A stretch of DNA of 64,000 nucleotides from Halegenticoccus soli (GCF_002844195.1 NZ_PEND01000002.1:372001-436000); one strand, 5' to 3'; positions 11,736 to 20,770 are shown, counted from the stretch's first letter. The notes: generated by a model not told the origin, from the sequence alone. Numbers and translations: made by a program.

Positions 11736-12194
11736 ATGGCCATCGACACCATCCTGTTGGCGATCGGACCGACCGACGCCGACCGCATCGACCGACTCGC
11801 GGAGGAGACGATCGAGGTCGCCGGCCCGACCGGCGCGACGGTCGTGCTGGCGCACGTGTTCACCACTTCGGAGTACGAGGACACCCTCGACAAGCTGGAG
11901 TTCGACACGACCGCCGAGGAGGTGTCGCCGGACGACGTCGCGAGCCGTCACGCGACGGTTCGGGAGCTCGCGTCGGCGTTCGACGACGCGGGCGTCGACT
12001 ACGAGATCCGCGGCGCGGTCGGCAAGCACGGCACGGCCATCGTCGATCTCGCGACCTCGGTCGACGCGGACCGGGTCGTCGTCGGCGGTCGGCGGCGCTC
12101 GCCGACCGGCAAAGCCGTCTTCGGCAGCGTGGCCCAGGAGGTCATGCTCTCCGCGCCGTGTCCGGTGACGTTCGTCCGCTCGGACACGAAGTAG
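11736..12194 (+). CDS. Universal stress protein (UspA family)
   Basis: 152 residues, a single Usp domain. The ATP-binding signature G-x2-G-x9-G-(S/T) can be read in GGRRRSPTGKAVFGS near residues 114-128, and the first strand (TILLAIG) is typical. ATP-binding Usp proteins act in stress survival and often dimerise. It is expressed alone from a strong promoter. Haloarchaea contain dozens of paralogues and the specific role is not known. Confidence 0.9.
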   Translation: MAIDTILLAIGPTDADRIDRLAEETIEVAGPTGATVVLAHVFTTSEYEDTLDKLEFDTTAEEVSPDDVASRHATVRELASAFDDAGVDYEIRGAVGKHGTAIVDLATSVDADRVVVGGRRRSPTGKAVFGSVAQEVMLSAPCPVTFVRSDTK

Positions 12195-12605
12195 CGACCG
12201 CCGATCGCGGCCGTTCGAGATTCGAGGTCCGGGCGACTGGACGATCAGGACGAGCCGTCCGCCGCCGAGCTGACGGTTCTCGCCCCCCGTCGCCGGGATA
12301 CCGGGCGATCGTCGTCCCCTCGCCGACCCGTATTTCTCCCGATCGGGTGTGTTGAAATATGTCGTGGGGTATGAGAGAGCGAGTCATTTACTCACGGATT
12401 GGGTAACGCTTATTCTGACCGGTACCCGATTCGGGCATAGAATGGGTAGTACCACGTTGGCGGACGAGTCCGGGCCGTCGCTCCTGCGATCGGGCGTCGC
12501 GGGCGCGAAGCGGAACCGGGGCGTGACGCCTGGTACGCGGCGTGTTTTCACTGACGACCGACCGACGACCGGAGCGTCGTCCCGCTCCGCCCTCCCCTAA
12601 CGACA
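12195..12605 (+). promoter_or_regulatory. Long upstream region of glucokinase gene with palindromes
   Basis: 411 bases without a supported gene. It holds a perfect 10-base palindrome (cccgatcggg, 12338-12347). A TATA-like cttattctg near 12409-12417 is followed immediately by the inverted repeat cccgaTtcggg (12425-12435). That repeat sits where transcription would start, so it could be an operator giving a 5' leader of about 170 bases. The ORFs across this stretch have shadow-like composition. Confidence 0.45.
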
Positions 12606-13574
12606 ATGGCCTGTTACGTGGGTGTCGACCTCGGTGCGACGAACGTCCGTGCGGTCGTCGCCGACGGGAACGGAACGATCATCGGCCGGAGCGATCGGGG
12701 AACGCCGCGGGGGCCGACGGGCATCGCGGTGACCGAGGCCGTCCTGCAGGTCGTCCGCGAGGCGTGCGACGCGGCGGGCGTCGATCCCGACGACGCCGTC
12801 GCCGCCGGGATCGGCTCGATCGGCCCGCTCGACCTCGCCGAGGGCGTGATCGAGAACCCCGCGAACCTCCCCGACACGATCGATCGCATCCCCCTCACCG
12901 GCCCGATCTCGAAGCTCCTCGACACCGATCGGGTGTACCTGCACAACGACACGAACGCCGGCGTCATCGGCGAGCGCTTCTACAGCGACCGGAACCCCGA
13001 CGACATGGCCTACCTCACGATCTCCTCGGGGATCGGCGCGGGCGTCTGCGTCGACGGCAACGTGCTCTCGGGGTGGGACGGGAACGCCGGCGAGGTCGGG
13101 CACATGACGCTCGACCCCCAGGGCTACCGCACCTGCGGCTGCGGCCACGACGGCCACTGGGAGGCGTACTGCTCGGGGAACAACATCCCCGAGTACGCGA
13201 AGGACCTCCACGAGGAGGACCCCGTGAACACCTCCCTCCCCATCGACGATCCGGACTTTTCGGCCGTCGACGTGTTCGAACACGCCGGCACGGACGACTT
13301 CGCCGACTTCGTCATCGACCAGGTCGCACACTGGAACGCGATGGGGCTCGCGAACATCATCCACGCCTACGCGCCGCTCGTCATCTTCGTCGGCGGTGCC
13401 GTCGCGCTCAACAACCCCGAGCTGACCCTGGAGCCGATCCGCGAGCGGATGGACGAGATGGTCTTCATCAACGTGCCCGACATCCAGCTCACCACTCTCG
13501 GAGACGACGTGGTCGTCCAGGGCGCCGTCGCCAGCGCGTTGACCGGCGGAACGGGCGACCGCTCGCGGCTCTGA
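12606..13574 (+). CDS. ROK-family glucokinase
   Basis: 322 residues. It starts with the phosphate-1 motif GVDLGATNVRAV. The ROK zinc signature CGCGHDGHWEAYCSG lies near residues 176-190, and HNDTNAG with EVGHM supplies the sugar-binding and catalytic residues. ROK glucokinases phosphorylate glucose with ATP. In haloarchaea, which degrade glucose mainly by the semi-phosphorylative Entner-Doudoroff route, this would feed glucose-6-phosphate uses. It stands alone, with a long palindrome-bearing upstream region suggesting regulation. Confidence 0.9.
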   Translation: MACYVGVDLGATNVRAVVADGNGTIIGRSDRGTPRGPTGIAVTEAVLQVVREACDAAGVDPDDAVAAGIGSIGPLDLAEGVIENPANLPDTIDRIPLTGPISKLLDTDRVYLHNDTNAGVIGERFYSDRNPDDMAYLTISSGIGAGVCVDGNVLSGWDGNAGEVGHMTLDPQGYRTCGCGHDGHWEAYCSGNNIPEYAKDLHEEDPVNTSLPIDDPDFSAVDVFEHAGTDDFADFVIDQVAHWNAMGLANIIHAYAPLVIFVGGAVALNNPELTLEPIRERMDEMVFINVPDIQLTTLGDDVVVQGAVASALTGGTGDRSRL

Positions 13575-13634
13575 GGGTTCGGCCATCCGCCGACGAAGCC
13601 GCGCCCTTTTGCCGCCCCGCCACCTGTTGGTGGT

Positions 13635-15161
13635 ATGCGCAGACGCGACCTGCTCCGGACCGGGGTCGCGGCCGTCGGCCTCTCCGTCCTGGGCGACGCG
13701 GCGAGCGCCCATCCCGGTCCCTACCGCCCGTACGGGCGCGTCGGGATTCCGGGTGCGAGGGAGGCGGTCGTCGGCCCGGACGGCGAGACGGCGTACGTCG
13801 CCGCGACGAACGGCTACGCGGTGGTCGACGTCTCGGTCGCCGACCGACCGCGGCTGCTCGCCGAGCGGCGGAACCTCCTCGCCGACCGCGACGGCGGGCC
13901 GCTCCGGGAGATATACGACGTCAAGGTCGACGGCGACCGCCTCGTCGTCGTCGGCCCGGCGAACCCGCTGCCCGGCGCGCTCGCGGGGGTGCTCGTCGCC
14001 GACGTGAGCGACCCCACAGAACCCCGGACGGTCGCCTTCCACGAGACGGATTTCGCCATCCACAACTGCTTTCTCGACGGCGACTACGCCTACCTGACCG
14101 CCACTGACTTCGAGCGGAATCCGCTCGTCGCCGTCGACGTCGGCGGCGACGAGCCGGCGGAGGTCGGCCGCTGGTCTCTCCTCGATCACGACCGCCGGTG
14201 GGAGGCGGTCGCGCCCGAACTCCGAGTCCTCCACGACGTCCGGGTTCGGGACGGCGTCGCCTACGCGCCCCACTGGGACGCCGGAACCTGGCTACTGGAC
14301 GTGAGCGATCCGTCCTCGCCCGCGTACCTGGGCCGCGTCGCCGAGTGGACGCGCGAGGAGCTGGCCTCGGTTCCCCCGCGCCGAACCAGCTTTCAGACGA
14401 GGGTCCCGCCCGGGAACGACCACTACGCCGCGACCGACGAGAGCGGGACGCTCCTCGGAATCGGGAGGGAGGCCTGGGCGGTGTCCCCCGACGGTGGAAG
14501 CGACGGCGACGACGGCGGGGGCGACGGCCGCGATGACGGACGCGACCTGATCGGCGGTCCCGGCGGCATCGACCTCTGGGACGTCTCCGATCCGACCGAC
14601 CCGGTCCGCCGCTCGACCATCGACCCGCCGCCGTCGCCGGACCCGACGTTCGACGGCGTCTGGACGACCTCGCACAACTTCGAGCTCCGCGACGGCGTGC
14701 TGTACAGCTCCTGGTACCGCGGCGGCGTGAAGCGCCACGACGTGAGCGATCCCTCAGACCCGATCGAAGAGATGTGGTGGCGAGAGCCCGACGAGGCGAG
14801 CTTCTGGACCGCCCGCGTCGCGTTGCCGGGCGAGACGTTCGTCGCCAGCGCGACGGATCACGGGGGCGGACCGCCGGGGGCGCTGTACGTCTTCCCCGAC
14901 CACGCGGGCGAACAGGCGAATCCGCCGTCGCTCGGCGCGGGGCGGCGCGGGAACGATTCGACCCGCGGTGCGTCCTCGGACTCGCCGTCGCGGACCGGCG
15001 GCGGAACCGCCGGGGGAGACGCCGGGGCCGCCGATCGGGTCGGTGAAACCGGCGCTCTCGCTCCGGGTTTCGGTGCCGGATCGGCGTTGGCCGGACTCGG
15101 GATCGGCGCGTGGTGGGTACGTCGCCGCGTCCGGTCGCGCGGCGGGCGTGACGATCCGTGA
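13635..15161 (+). CDS. Tat-exported LVIVD-repeat surface protein with PGF-CTERM-like tail
   Basis: 508 residues. The N-terminus [15 protein letters not shown] is a twin-arginine signal, with likely cleavage after ...DAASA. The body has LVIVD-type repeats, each with a DVSDP(T/S) turn, for example [30 protein letters not shown] and [10 protein letters not shown]. This predicts a beta-propeller. After a Gly/Asp-rich linker the C-terminus has [12 protein letters not shown], a hydrophobic helix and an Arg-rich end, matching the PGF-CTERM signal cut by archaeosortase A for lipid anchoring. It is probably cell-surface bound; ligand unknown. Confidence 0.85.
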   Translation: MRRRDLLRTGVAAVGLSVLGDAASAHPGPYRPYGRVGIPGAREAVVGPDGETAYVAATNGYAVVDVSVADRPRLLAERRNLLADRDGGPLREIYDVKVDGDRLVVVGPANPLPGALAGVLVADVSDPTEPRTVAFHETDFAIHNCFLDGDYAYLTATDFERNPLVAVDVGGDEPAEVGRWSLLDHDRRWEAVAPELRVLHDVRVRDGVAYAPHWDAGTWLLDVSDPSSPAYLGRVAEWTREELASVPPRRTSFQTRVPPGNDHYAATDESGTLLGIGREAWAVSPDGGSDGDDGGGDGRDDGRDLIGGPGGIDLWDVSDPTDPVRRSTIDPPPSPDPTFDGVWTTSHNFELRDGVLYSSWYRGGVKRHDVSDPSDPIEEMWWREPDEASFWTARVALPGETFVASATDHGGGPPGALYVFPDHAGEQANPPSLGAGRRGNDSTRGASSDSPSRTGGGTAGGDAGAADRVGETGALAPGFGAGSALAGLGIGAWWVRRRVRSRGGRDDP

Positions 15162-15234
15162 CACAGATATTTGTTCGTGAAGCCGGAGGAGGAAAACCAC
15201 AACATACCCATAGCTGGGACACGAACAGACGACA

Positions 15235-15561
15235 ATGAGCGAGGAGAGCCTCAGAGACCGCATCGAGACGTGGATGGTCGGGCAGATGCCGATCATCCAG
15301 ATGCACGGCGGGACGAGCGTCGTTCGCGAGGCCGACCCCGAGTCGGGCGAGGTGGTCGTCGAGCTCGGCGGCACCTGCTCGGGCTGCGGTATCAGCAACA
15401 TCACCGCCCAGAACATAAAGCGCGACCTCATCATGGACTTCGACGAGGTCGAGGACGTGACCGTCCGCGTGCCGAGCACCGGCGAGGTCGGCTCCGAGAC
15501 CGTCGAGGGCGGCCGCGGCGGGGACCTCCAGTTCTCGAACGAACCGGCGGACCACTTCTGA
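15235..15561 (+). CDS. NifU C-terminal domain Fe-S protein
   Basis: 108 residues. The pattern [26 protein letters not shown], then CSGCG with CxxC cysteines, is the NifU C-terminal domain that holds a transient Fe-S cluster. It is a stand-alone Nfu-type carrier that delivers clusters to target proteins; the N-terminal scaffold domain is absent. The ATG at 15235 gives the expected start. No other suf/isc genes are nearby. Confidence 0.9.
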   Translation: MSEESLRDRIETWMVGQMPIIQMHGGTSVVREADPESGEVVVELGGTCSGCGISNITAQNIKRDLIMDFDEVEDVTVRVPSTGEVGSETVEGGRGGDLQFSNEPADHF

Positions 15562-15903
15562 AGACGCGCGAAGCGGTCAGCGCCGAAGCCGCGCGATAGC
15601 CGATCTCCCTTTCGCCGACGCTTCAATCCCCCTTTTCGTCGGCGCTCCCGCCCGCTACCGTTTCCGTTTTCGGACTCGGCGGGACCGCGTCGCCCCGACG
15701 TCGATCTCTCCTGCGCCGACCATCCGTGCCCAGGTTTATGTACCGGGACGGGCCCACCGACGGTATGACCTGAGACTCGCCGAGGGACGGTTCGCGGGAG
15801 CACGGCACGCCGTTCCTCGTTCGCCCGCGCGCCCGAACGGCCCGCTCTGGATCCGACGGGCGTCGAAAGCTCAGCCGGTGTCGTCTGTCAGCCCCGTACC
15901 GCC
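15562..15903. other. Convergent spacer with an unexplained promoter-like element
   Basis: 342 bases between convergent genes, with no coding frame I can support. A TATA-like ggtttatgtacc at 15733-15744 is followed 27 bases on by ATG-ACC-TGA, so a start codon meets a stop after two codons. This could mark the start of a short non-coding or antisense RNA running towards the 3' end of fau-1, or be chance. Confidence 0.35.
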
Positions 15904-17397
15904 TCACAGCGCGCGTTCCAGCGCCGACGCCACGCTCCGCGCCTTCTCCGCAAGCGGTTTCGGAACGGTCCCCGCTTCGACCGACGCGTCGAGTTCGTCG
16001 TCGTCGACGCGCTCGACCGTCCCGTCCGCGTGTTTCACGACGTCCACGTGGAGGTCGACGTAGCGGATCTCGTCCGGGAAGCACTCGACAGGCGTGCAGA
16101 CGTTCACGTACGTCCCCTTGCGGTTTCCGTCGTCGTCGCGGTAGACGGTCGGGTACCACCAGCGTCCCTCGCGGAACTTCGTCAGCGCGACGTCGCCCGC
16201 CTCGCGCTCGGTTCCGAGCGCGTCGTACGTGCCGCCCGGGGACATCTCGCGGCGCACGGCGATCGTCCCGCCGGGGTCCCGTTCGAGGACCTCGCCCGCG
16301 CCGAGAACGACGAGCCGTCCGTCGGGCTTCCCGTGTCCGATTCTGACGGCGTCGCCTTCGACGGGGCCGAACTGCTCCGTGACGACGCCGAACGGAAAGT
16401 CCCCCTCCGGCTCGCACAGCGCCTCGACGAAATCGACGCCGGCGCTCGCGGCCCGATCGGCGGCCTTGATGCGGTGGTGTCCGGGCATCGTCGCCGTCAC
16501 CCGCCGCCGGCGTTCGTCCAGCGAAAAGCGCGATTCGCGTCCGAACCAGATCCACGCCGTCGCCGACGGCGCGACGAGCACGCCCGATCCGTCTCCCTCG
16601 GAACCGAGAGCCGCGTCGATCGCGCCCGCCCGGTCGCGGGCGCGCTCCAGCGAGTCGCTCAGCGCGCCCATACTCGCCTCCGTCGCCCCTCGGCTCCAGC
16701 GGACGCCCCACCCGTCGGGTACGTCCGCGTCGAGGAGGTCGGTCATGCCGACGAGTTCCCGCCCCGCGGGATCGTCGTCCGTCCGCACGGTGACTCCTTC
16801 GTGCCCCCGAACGAGCGTCGCCAGGCCGCCGTCCGCCCGGAACTCGGTGTCGAGAAGCGGCCGGTCGTCGTCCCAGGGCGGCGCCCCTTCGACGACCTGA
16901 ACGCGGACCGAGTCACCCTCCTCGACGTAGTCGGTCGCACTGTCGTAGGGGAGGTAGCCTTCGGTTTCGCCGAACTCGCCGGAACGTGGTGGATCGTCGC
17001 CGTCGAGATCGTCAGGATGAGACGACTCGTCGCCGTCGAGCTCGGCGGGGCGAGGCGGATCGCCTCCGCCGAGCTCCACGACCGCCCCGCCGCCGAGCGT
17101 CTCGGTCACGCGGCCGTCGAACACCGCGCCGGTCGGCGCGGGCGCCTTCCAGGCGAGCGTGTCGACGCCGACGTCTCCCAGGAGCGTCGTCGCCGCCGCG
17201 ACGGCGTCGGGCTCCCCTTCGACGCCGACGCCCTGCCTGTCGCGCGTCGCGTCGACGGCGACGTCGTGGTTTCCGTCGGGGAGGTCGGCGTCGAACCGCC
17301 GCCGGATGGGTTCGGATGCCTGAACGACCTCGTGACCGGCGTCGAGGAGCAGCCGCGTCAGCGCCGTCGCGTAGATGCCCCTGACTCGCGCTCTCAT
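15904..17397 (-). CDS. fau-1: FAU-1, RNase E/G-like AU-rich RNA-binding ribonuclease
   Basis: 497 residues. The N-terminal half resembles the RNase E/G-type S1 region, and the C-terminal half is a DUF402 domain (TKFREGRWWYPTVYRD, then YVDLHVDVVKH). This two-part layout is that of archaeal FAU-1/AU-1, implicated in 5S rRNA processing and AU-rich RNA binding. Within the S1-like part there is an acidic insert of about 40 residues with repeated DGD(D/E) and DPPR-type units, probably disordered. It overlaps the upstream small gene by four bases, so the two are translationally coupled. Confidence 0.85.
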   Translation of the reverse strand: MRARVRGIYATALTRLLLDAGHEVVQASEPIRRRFDADLPDGNHDVAVDATRDRQGVGVEGEPDAVAAATTLLGDVGVDTLAWKAPAPTGAVFDGRVTETLGGGAVVELGGGDPPRPAELDGDESSHPDDLDGDDPPRSGEFGETEGYLPYDSATDYVEEGDSVRVQVVEGAPPWDDDRPLLDTEFRADGGLATLVRGHEGVTVRTDDDPAGRELVGMTDLLDADVPDGWGVRWSRGATEASMGALSDSLERARDRAGAIDAALGSEGDGSGVLVAPSATAWIWFGRESRFSLDERRRRVTATMPGHHRIKAADRAASAGVDFVEALCEPEGDFPFGVVTEQFGPVEGDAVRIGHGKPDGRLVVLGAGEVLERDPGGTIAVRREMSPGGTYDALGTEREAGDVALTKFREGRWWYPTVYRDDDGNRKGTYVNVCTPVECFPDEIRYVDLHVDVVKHADGTVERVDDDELDASVEAGTVPKPLAEKARSVASALERAL

Positions 17398-17846
17398 CGA
17401 TCGTCGGATTGAGACGGTCCGCCGCCGTCGAGAGCCTCCGGATCCCGGGCGAATCGGACCCGGTCGTGGACCGTGGGGCCGAGCGTGAGTTCGACCACGT
17501 CGCCATTCAGCACCCGGCCGTCCTCGACGTACGCGCCCCAGGTGTCGAAGCGGAGGTAGCCGCGGAGGCTCCCGCCGTGGGTGTAGAGGTCGAGGTACGC
17601 GACGCGGTGCTCCTGAACGTCGCTCTTGCTGTGGGCCATCTCCATGTCGGAGTAGAAGGCGCGACCGCCGCCGTCGCCGGACGCGGCCTCCGGCGGCCCG
17701 GACGAGTCGGTTCCGCCGAAGAACGCCTCCAGCGCCTCCGCCTCCTCCCGGACCGCCTCGGCGACGAGAGACGAGGCCGCCCGGAGGTCGTCCTGATCCA
17801 ATCCGACTTCTCGAAGGGCCCGCTGCGTCCGTGGATCGAAGTGCAT
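17394..17846 (-). CDS. Haloarchaeal protein cotranscribed with fau-1
   Basis: 150 residues, acidic. The N-terminal helices (TQRALREVGLDQDDL...) are followed by a Gly/Ser-rich break and a strand-rich C-terminal domain (VAYLDLYTHGG, LRFDTWGAYVED). I do not recognise a named family. Its stop overlaps the fau-1 start by four bases, which strongly implies a shared operon and perhaps a shared role in RNA handling. No metal site, export signal or membrane segment is visible. Confidence 0.75.
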   Translation of the reverse strand: MHFDPRTQRALREVGLDQDDLRAASSLVAEAVREEAEALEAFFGGTDSSGPPEAASGDGGGRAFYSDMEMAHSKSDVQEHRVAYLDLYTHGGSLRGYLRFDTWGAYVEDGRVLNGDVVELTLGPTVHDRVRFARDPEALDGGGPSQSDDR

Positions 17847-17951
17847 ACCGGCCGTTCGACGGCAGGGGTTTTCAGCCTACCTCGTTTCGCCCGAGCTGTC
17901 CGCCGTCGCTTCGGTCCGTGCCGTTATGTTCCTGGGCGGAGATGTGTCGGT

Positions 17952-18959
17952 ATGGCACGGAGACGGGACCCGGTCGAGGCAGCGTCCGACGGCTCTGTCG
18001 ACCTCTACGACATCTCGACGTGGGAGGAGCGAACGTCGCTCGACGGGCTCGCGGTGGCGCTCTATCGACTCATGGTCGGCACGACCCGGGCGGCCGTCGT
18101 ACTGGTCGCCTTGCTCATCCTGATCGGTATCGGCGGGCTGAGCGCGCTGACGGATCCACAGACCGGCGCTCTGACCATCCTGTCGGCCATCCCCGCGCTC
18201 GGCCTCGCGGCGTACGTCTGGTACAGCGACGCGACGACGAGCGAACCGCTCTCGCTGCTCGTGGCGACGTTCCTCCTCGGTGTCCTGATGGCGAACTTCG
18301 CGGCCGTCGTCAACAGCGTCGCCCAGCGGCCGTTTCAGGCGCTCGGCCCGCTCGGGGTGGTCCTGTTCTTCTACGTCGTCGTCGGTCCGGTCGAGGAGAC
18401 GGTGAAGCTCCTCGCGGTCCGGTTTTACGCCTTTCGGAGCGACCGGTTCGACGCTGTGGTTGACGGCGCGGTCTACGGCGCGATGGCGGGACTCGGCTTC
18501 GCGACCATCGAGAACGCGCTCTACATCACCCGGAACATCGGGGCGACGAACCTCGATTTCGGCCTCGAACTGATCGGCGCCGGCGGCGGGATCACCGCCA
18601 TTCGCGCGCTCGCCGGCCCCGGCCACGTCATCTACTCCGCGTTCGCGGGCTACTACCTCGGTCTGGCGAAGTTCAACGAGGAGAACGCCGGACCGATCGT
18701 CGTCAAAGGCCTCATCATCGCCGCGTTCATCCACGCCACGTACAACACCACCGCGGGCCTCGGAACCGGATTGCTGGCGTCCGTCCTCGGCCTGCCCGAC
18801 CTCCTCGCGTACCTCTCGTACGTCGTGCTCTACGACGGGTTCTTCGCGCTCATCCTGCTCCGGAAGATCCACCGCTACACGCGCGCCTACCGGGCCGTTC
18901 AGGACGACGATCGGAGTCTCGAAGGGGCGATCCAGTCGGAGCGGACCGAGTCGGAGTAG
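17952..18959 (+). CDS. PrsW-like intramembrane metalloprotease
   Basis: 335 residues with about eight hydrophobic segments. The family motifs are all present: EETVK near residue 148, GLGFATIEN, GPGHVIYSAFAGYYLG, and IHATYN. Together these supply the Glu and His residues of PrsW/CAAX-like membrane proteases. PrsW cleaves an anti-sigma factor in Bacillus; archaea lack that pathway, so the substrate here is unknown. The ATG at 17952 was chosen because the ORF upstream is arginine-rich and non-membrane. It is divergent from the fau-1 operon. Confidence 0.88.
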   Translation: MARRRDPVEAASDGSVDLYDISTWEERTSLDGLAVALYRLMVGTTRAAVVLVALLILIGIGGLSALTDPQTGALTILSAIPALGLAAYVWYSDATTSEPLSLLVATFLLGVLMANFAAVVNSVAQRPFQALGPLGVVLFFYVVVGPVEETVKLLAVRFYAFRSDRFDAVVDGAVYGAMAGLGFATIENALYITRNIGATNLDFGLELIGAGGGITAIRALAGPGHVIYSAFAGYYLGLAKFNEENAGPIVVKGLIIAAFIHATYNTTAGLGTGLLASVLGLPDLLAYLSYVVLYDGFFALILLRKIHRYTRAYRAVQDDDRSLEGAIQSERTESE

Positions 18960-18970
18960 TTCGGCGCCGG

Positions 18971-19912
18971 TTACCGAAGCCGGCTCACGTCGGAGAGCAC
19001 CGCGGTCGCCGTCTCCGGCCCGCCCGCGCCGCGTCCGCTGATGTTCAGTCGGCCGGCGTTGGTCGTCTCCAGCTGGACGATGTTCCGCGTCCCCGTCACG
19101 GCGAGCGTTCCGTTCTGCGGGATCAACCGCGGGCCGACCCGGACGCCCTCTGGCGTCGCCTCGCCGATGAGTCGGACGGTCTGGCCGTCCTCGGCGGCCA
19201 GTTCGAGCGCGCTTCCGGGGATGTCGCGGATCCCCCGAACTTCGGCGTCGGCGAGGCTGTGTCCCCCGTCGCCGAGGACGTTCGCGAGGATGACGCACTT
19301 GAGCGCGGCGTCGGTCCCGTCCACGTCGAACGTCGGATCGGCCTCCGCGACGCCGAGATCCTGCGCCTCCGCGAGGACGTGCTCGTACCCGAGCCCCTCG
19401 GCGGCCATCCGCGAGAGGACGAAATTCGCCGTCCCGTTGAGAACGCCGCGGGCCGCGGTGATGTGGTCGGGTCCGAAGTCGCGGATCGCCGAGAGCACCG
19501 GGATCGCGCCGCCGACCGTCGCCTCGAAGAGCACCGACCCCGCGCTGTCGCGTTCGAGATCGCGCACGTCGTCGTACCGCTCGGCGACGGGTCCCTTGTT
19601 CGCCAACACGACGTGCCGGTCGGCTTCGAGCGCTGCCCGGACGTGCGAGAAGCCGGGCTCCGCGTCGCCGAGCGTCGTCGGCGTCGCCTCGACCAGCACG
19701 TCGGACGCCGCCGTCAGCGCGTCCGCGGGGGCCGCGTCGCCCACGGTCCCCTCCCGCTCCTTTCGCGCGAGCACCGCCTCGGGGTCGACCCCGTCGGGAT
19801 CGATCGCGGCGCTTTCCGAGTCCGCGACCGCCGTCACCGTGTGGCCGTACTCGCCCGCCAGTTCGACGACGGAGCGGCCCACCGCCCCCACGCCGAGCAC
19901 CGCGAGCTTCAC
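18971..19912 (-). CDS. hom: Homoserine dehydrogenase
   Basis: 313 residues. Reduces aspartate-semialdehyde to homoserine for threonine and methionine synthesis. The N-terminal Rossmann motif GVGAVG is at residues 7-12, and the catalytic-domain signature LNGTANFVL is present. I chose the GTG at 19912: it overlaps the upstream ACT gene's stop (GTGA) and has a GGAGG eight bases upstream. It lacks a C-terminal ACT domain. The separate ACT protein encoded just upstream is the likely source of allosteric feedback. Confidence 0.93.
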   Translation of the reverse strand: MKLAVLGVGAVGRSVVELAGEYGHTVTAVADSESAAIDPDGVDPEAVLARKEREGTVGDAAPADALTAASDVLVEATPTTLGDAEPGFSHVRAALEADRHVVLANKGPVAERYDDVRDLERDSAGSVLFEATVGGAIPVLSAIRDFGPDHITAARGVLNGTANFVLSRMAAEGLGYEHVLAEAQDLGVAEADPTFDVDGTDAALKCVILANVLGDGGHSLADAEVRGIRDIPGSALELAAEDGQTVRLIGEATPEGVRVGPRLIPQNGTLAVTGTRNIVQLETTNAGRLNISGRGAGGPETATAVLSDVSRLR

Positions 19913-20493
19913 GGCGATCCCTCCGAGAGCGGCTCGACCACGTGCAGCCCCTTCTCGGCGGCGATGTCGCGGACGATTCCGACGGCCCGCTGTGCCCGCC
20001 CCTCGCGGGCGGCGAGGCGCACCCGGGCGCTCGACGTGTCGTCCGTCCCCTGCGGCGCGGACAGCGACAGGTCGATCACCGAGGCGTCCGAGCACTCCTC
20101 GATGCGGCGGAGCGTGTCGGAGAGGTCGGAGTCGATGAGGTGACCGGTCAGGAGGACCGTCACCTCCTCGCCGTACCGCTCCGCGTCGGCCTGAATGACG
20201 TTGACCCCGCGGTCGCGGAGCGCGTCGACGATCGCCTCGAACCGCTCCGGCGGGCACTCCAGGTCGACCTCGACGGGGATGCGCCCGCGCGGCGTGATGT
20301 TGCCGCGCTCGTGGAAGATCGACAGGAGGTTCCCGCCGTTCTCGGCGATCGGTCGCAGCGCCCCGAGCAGCTGTCCCGGCTCGTCGATCAGCTCCAGACG
20401 GATCGTGTGGGTCTGGGACTCCCCCCCGTCCGTCTCGGGTTCGCCCCGGGCGACGCCGGAGGACGCCGGCGTCGGCCCGCCGATTTCGGTCAT
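19909..20493 (-). CDS. ACT-domain amino-acid-binding regulator
   Basis: 194 residues. After an acidic leader of about 28 residues come two ACT-like domains. The first starts IRLELIDEPGQLLGALRPIAENGGNLLSI in pattern, a classic ACT beginning. ACT domains bind amino acids, and gene overlap with hom suggests feedback by threonine or methionine. The start at 20493 has the ribosome-binding sequence GGAGGTG five bases upstream, and it overlaps the stop of a short upstream ORF (ATGA). The binding specificity is inferred only from context. Confidence 0.85.
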   Translation of the reverse strand: MTEIGGPTPASSGVARGEPETDGGESQTHTIRLELIDEPGQLLGALRPIAENGGNLLSIFHERGNITPRGRIPVEVDLECPPERFEAIVDALRDRGVNVIQADAERYGEEVTVLLTGHLIDSDLSDTLRRIEECSDASVIDLSLSAPQGTDDTSSARVRLAAREGRAQRAVGIVRDIAAEKGLHVVEPLSEGSP

Positions 20494-20594
20494 CGGTGCA
20501 CCTCCGTGGCACGCGCGGTCCCTGTTGTCGGCGCGGAGCGGTCGAAGCGTGGCTCCGCGCCGATGCGAGTCGGGGTGTGCGTGCCCGTCTGCAT
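20490..20594 (-). CDS. Putative threonine-rich leader peptide of the ACT-hom operon
   Basis: A 34-codon ORF, beginning MQTGTHTPTR, with 8 threonines (positions 3, 5, 7, 9, 24, 25, 27, 31). Its stop TGA overlaps the ACT gene's ATG by four bases. A TATA box 25-31 bases upstream makes this the first ORF on a near-leaderless mRNA. Codons 11-22 hold an 11-bp perfect hairpin. The make-up recalls thr attenuation leaders of bacteria. The reading as a leader peptide is inference; in GC-rich DNA a short chance ORF is possible. It is in a different frame, so it is not an N-terminal extension of the ACT protein. Confidence 0.5.
   Translation of the reverse strand: MQTGTHTPTRIGAEPRFDRSAPTTGTARATEVHR
20529..20562 (-). 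promoter_or_regulatory. 11-bp hairpin in the hom operon leader
   Basis: cggcgcggagc (20529-20539) and gctccgcgccg (20552-20562) are perfect inverted repeats with a 12-base loop. On the minus-strand RNA the hairpin starts just after the first cluster of four Thr codons. It ends just before the next two Thr codons, and the ACT ribosome-binding site follows 23 bases later. It could be an attenuator or a translational switch. Confidence 0.6.
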
Positions 20595-20618
20595 GTTACG
20601 CACCTCTCGTCGCTGCCG

Positions 20619-20625
20619 CTATAAG
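20619..20625 (-). promoter_or_regulatory. TATA box of the ACT-hom operon
   Basis: Minus-strand CTTATAG, 25-31 bases upstream of the leader-ORF ATG at 20594. The expected transcription start falls at or within about five bases of that ATG, leaving the ACT gene with a leader of about 100 bases. Confidence 0.6.
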
Positions 20626-20770
20626 CCTTCGTCGGTCGCAAAACTCTCCGGCTCGCCGGCGTGTCAGCACTCGACGCGGCCGCCGGTCTGCGAAATGAGC
20701 AGCGTCTTTTTCACCGCGATTGTGAAAACTGGCCGATAGGTTCAGGGGTCGAACGCGAGACTAGGGAACC

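Noticed and set aside
12445-12600. 52-codon ORF upstream of the glucokinase gene
   Set aside because: No codon or composition bias beyond background and no match to any family I know.
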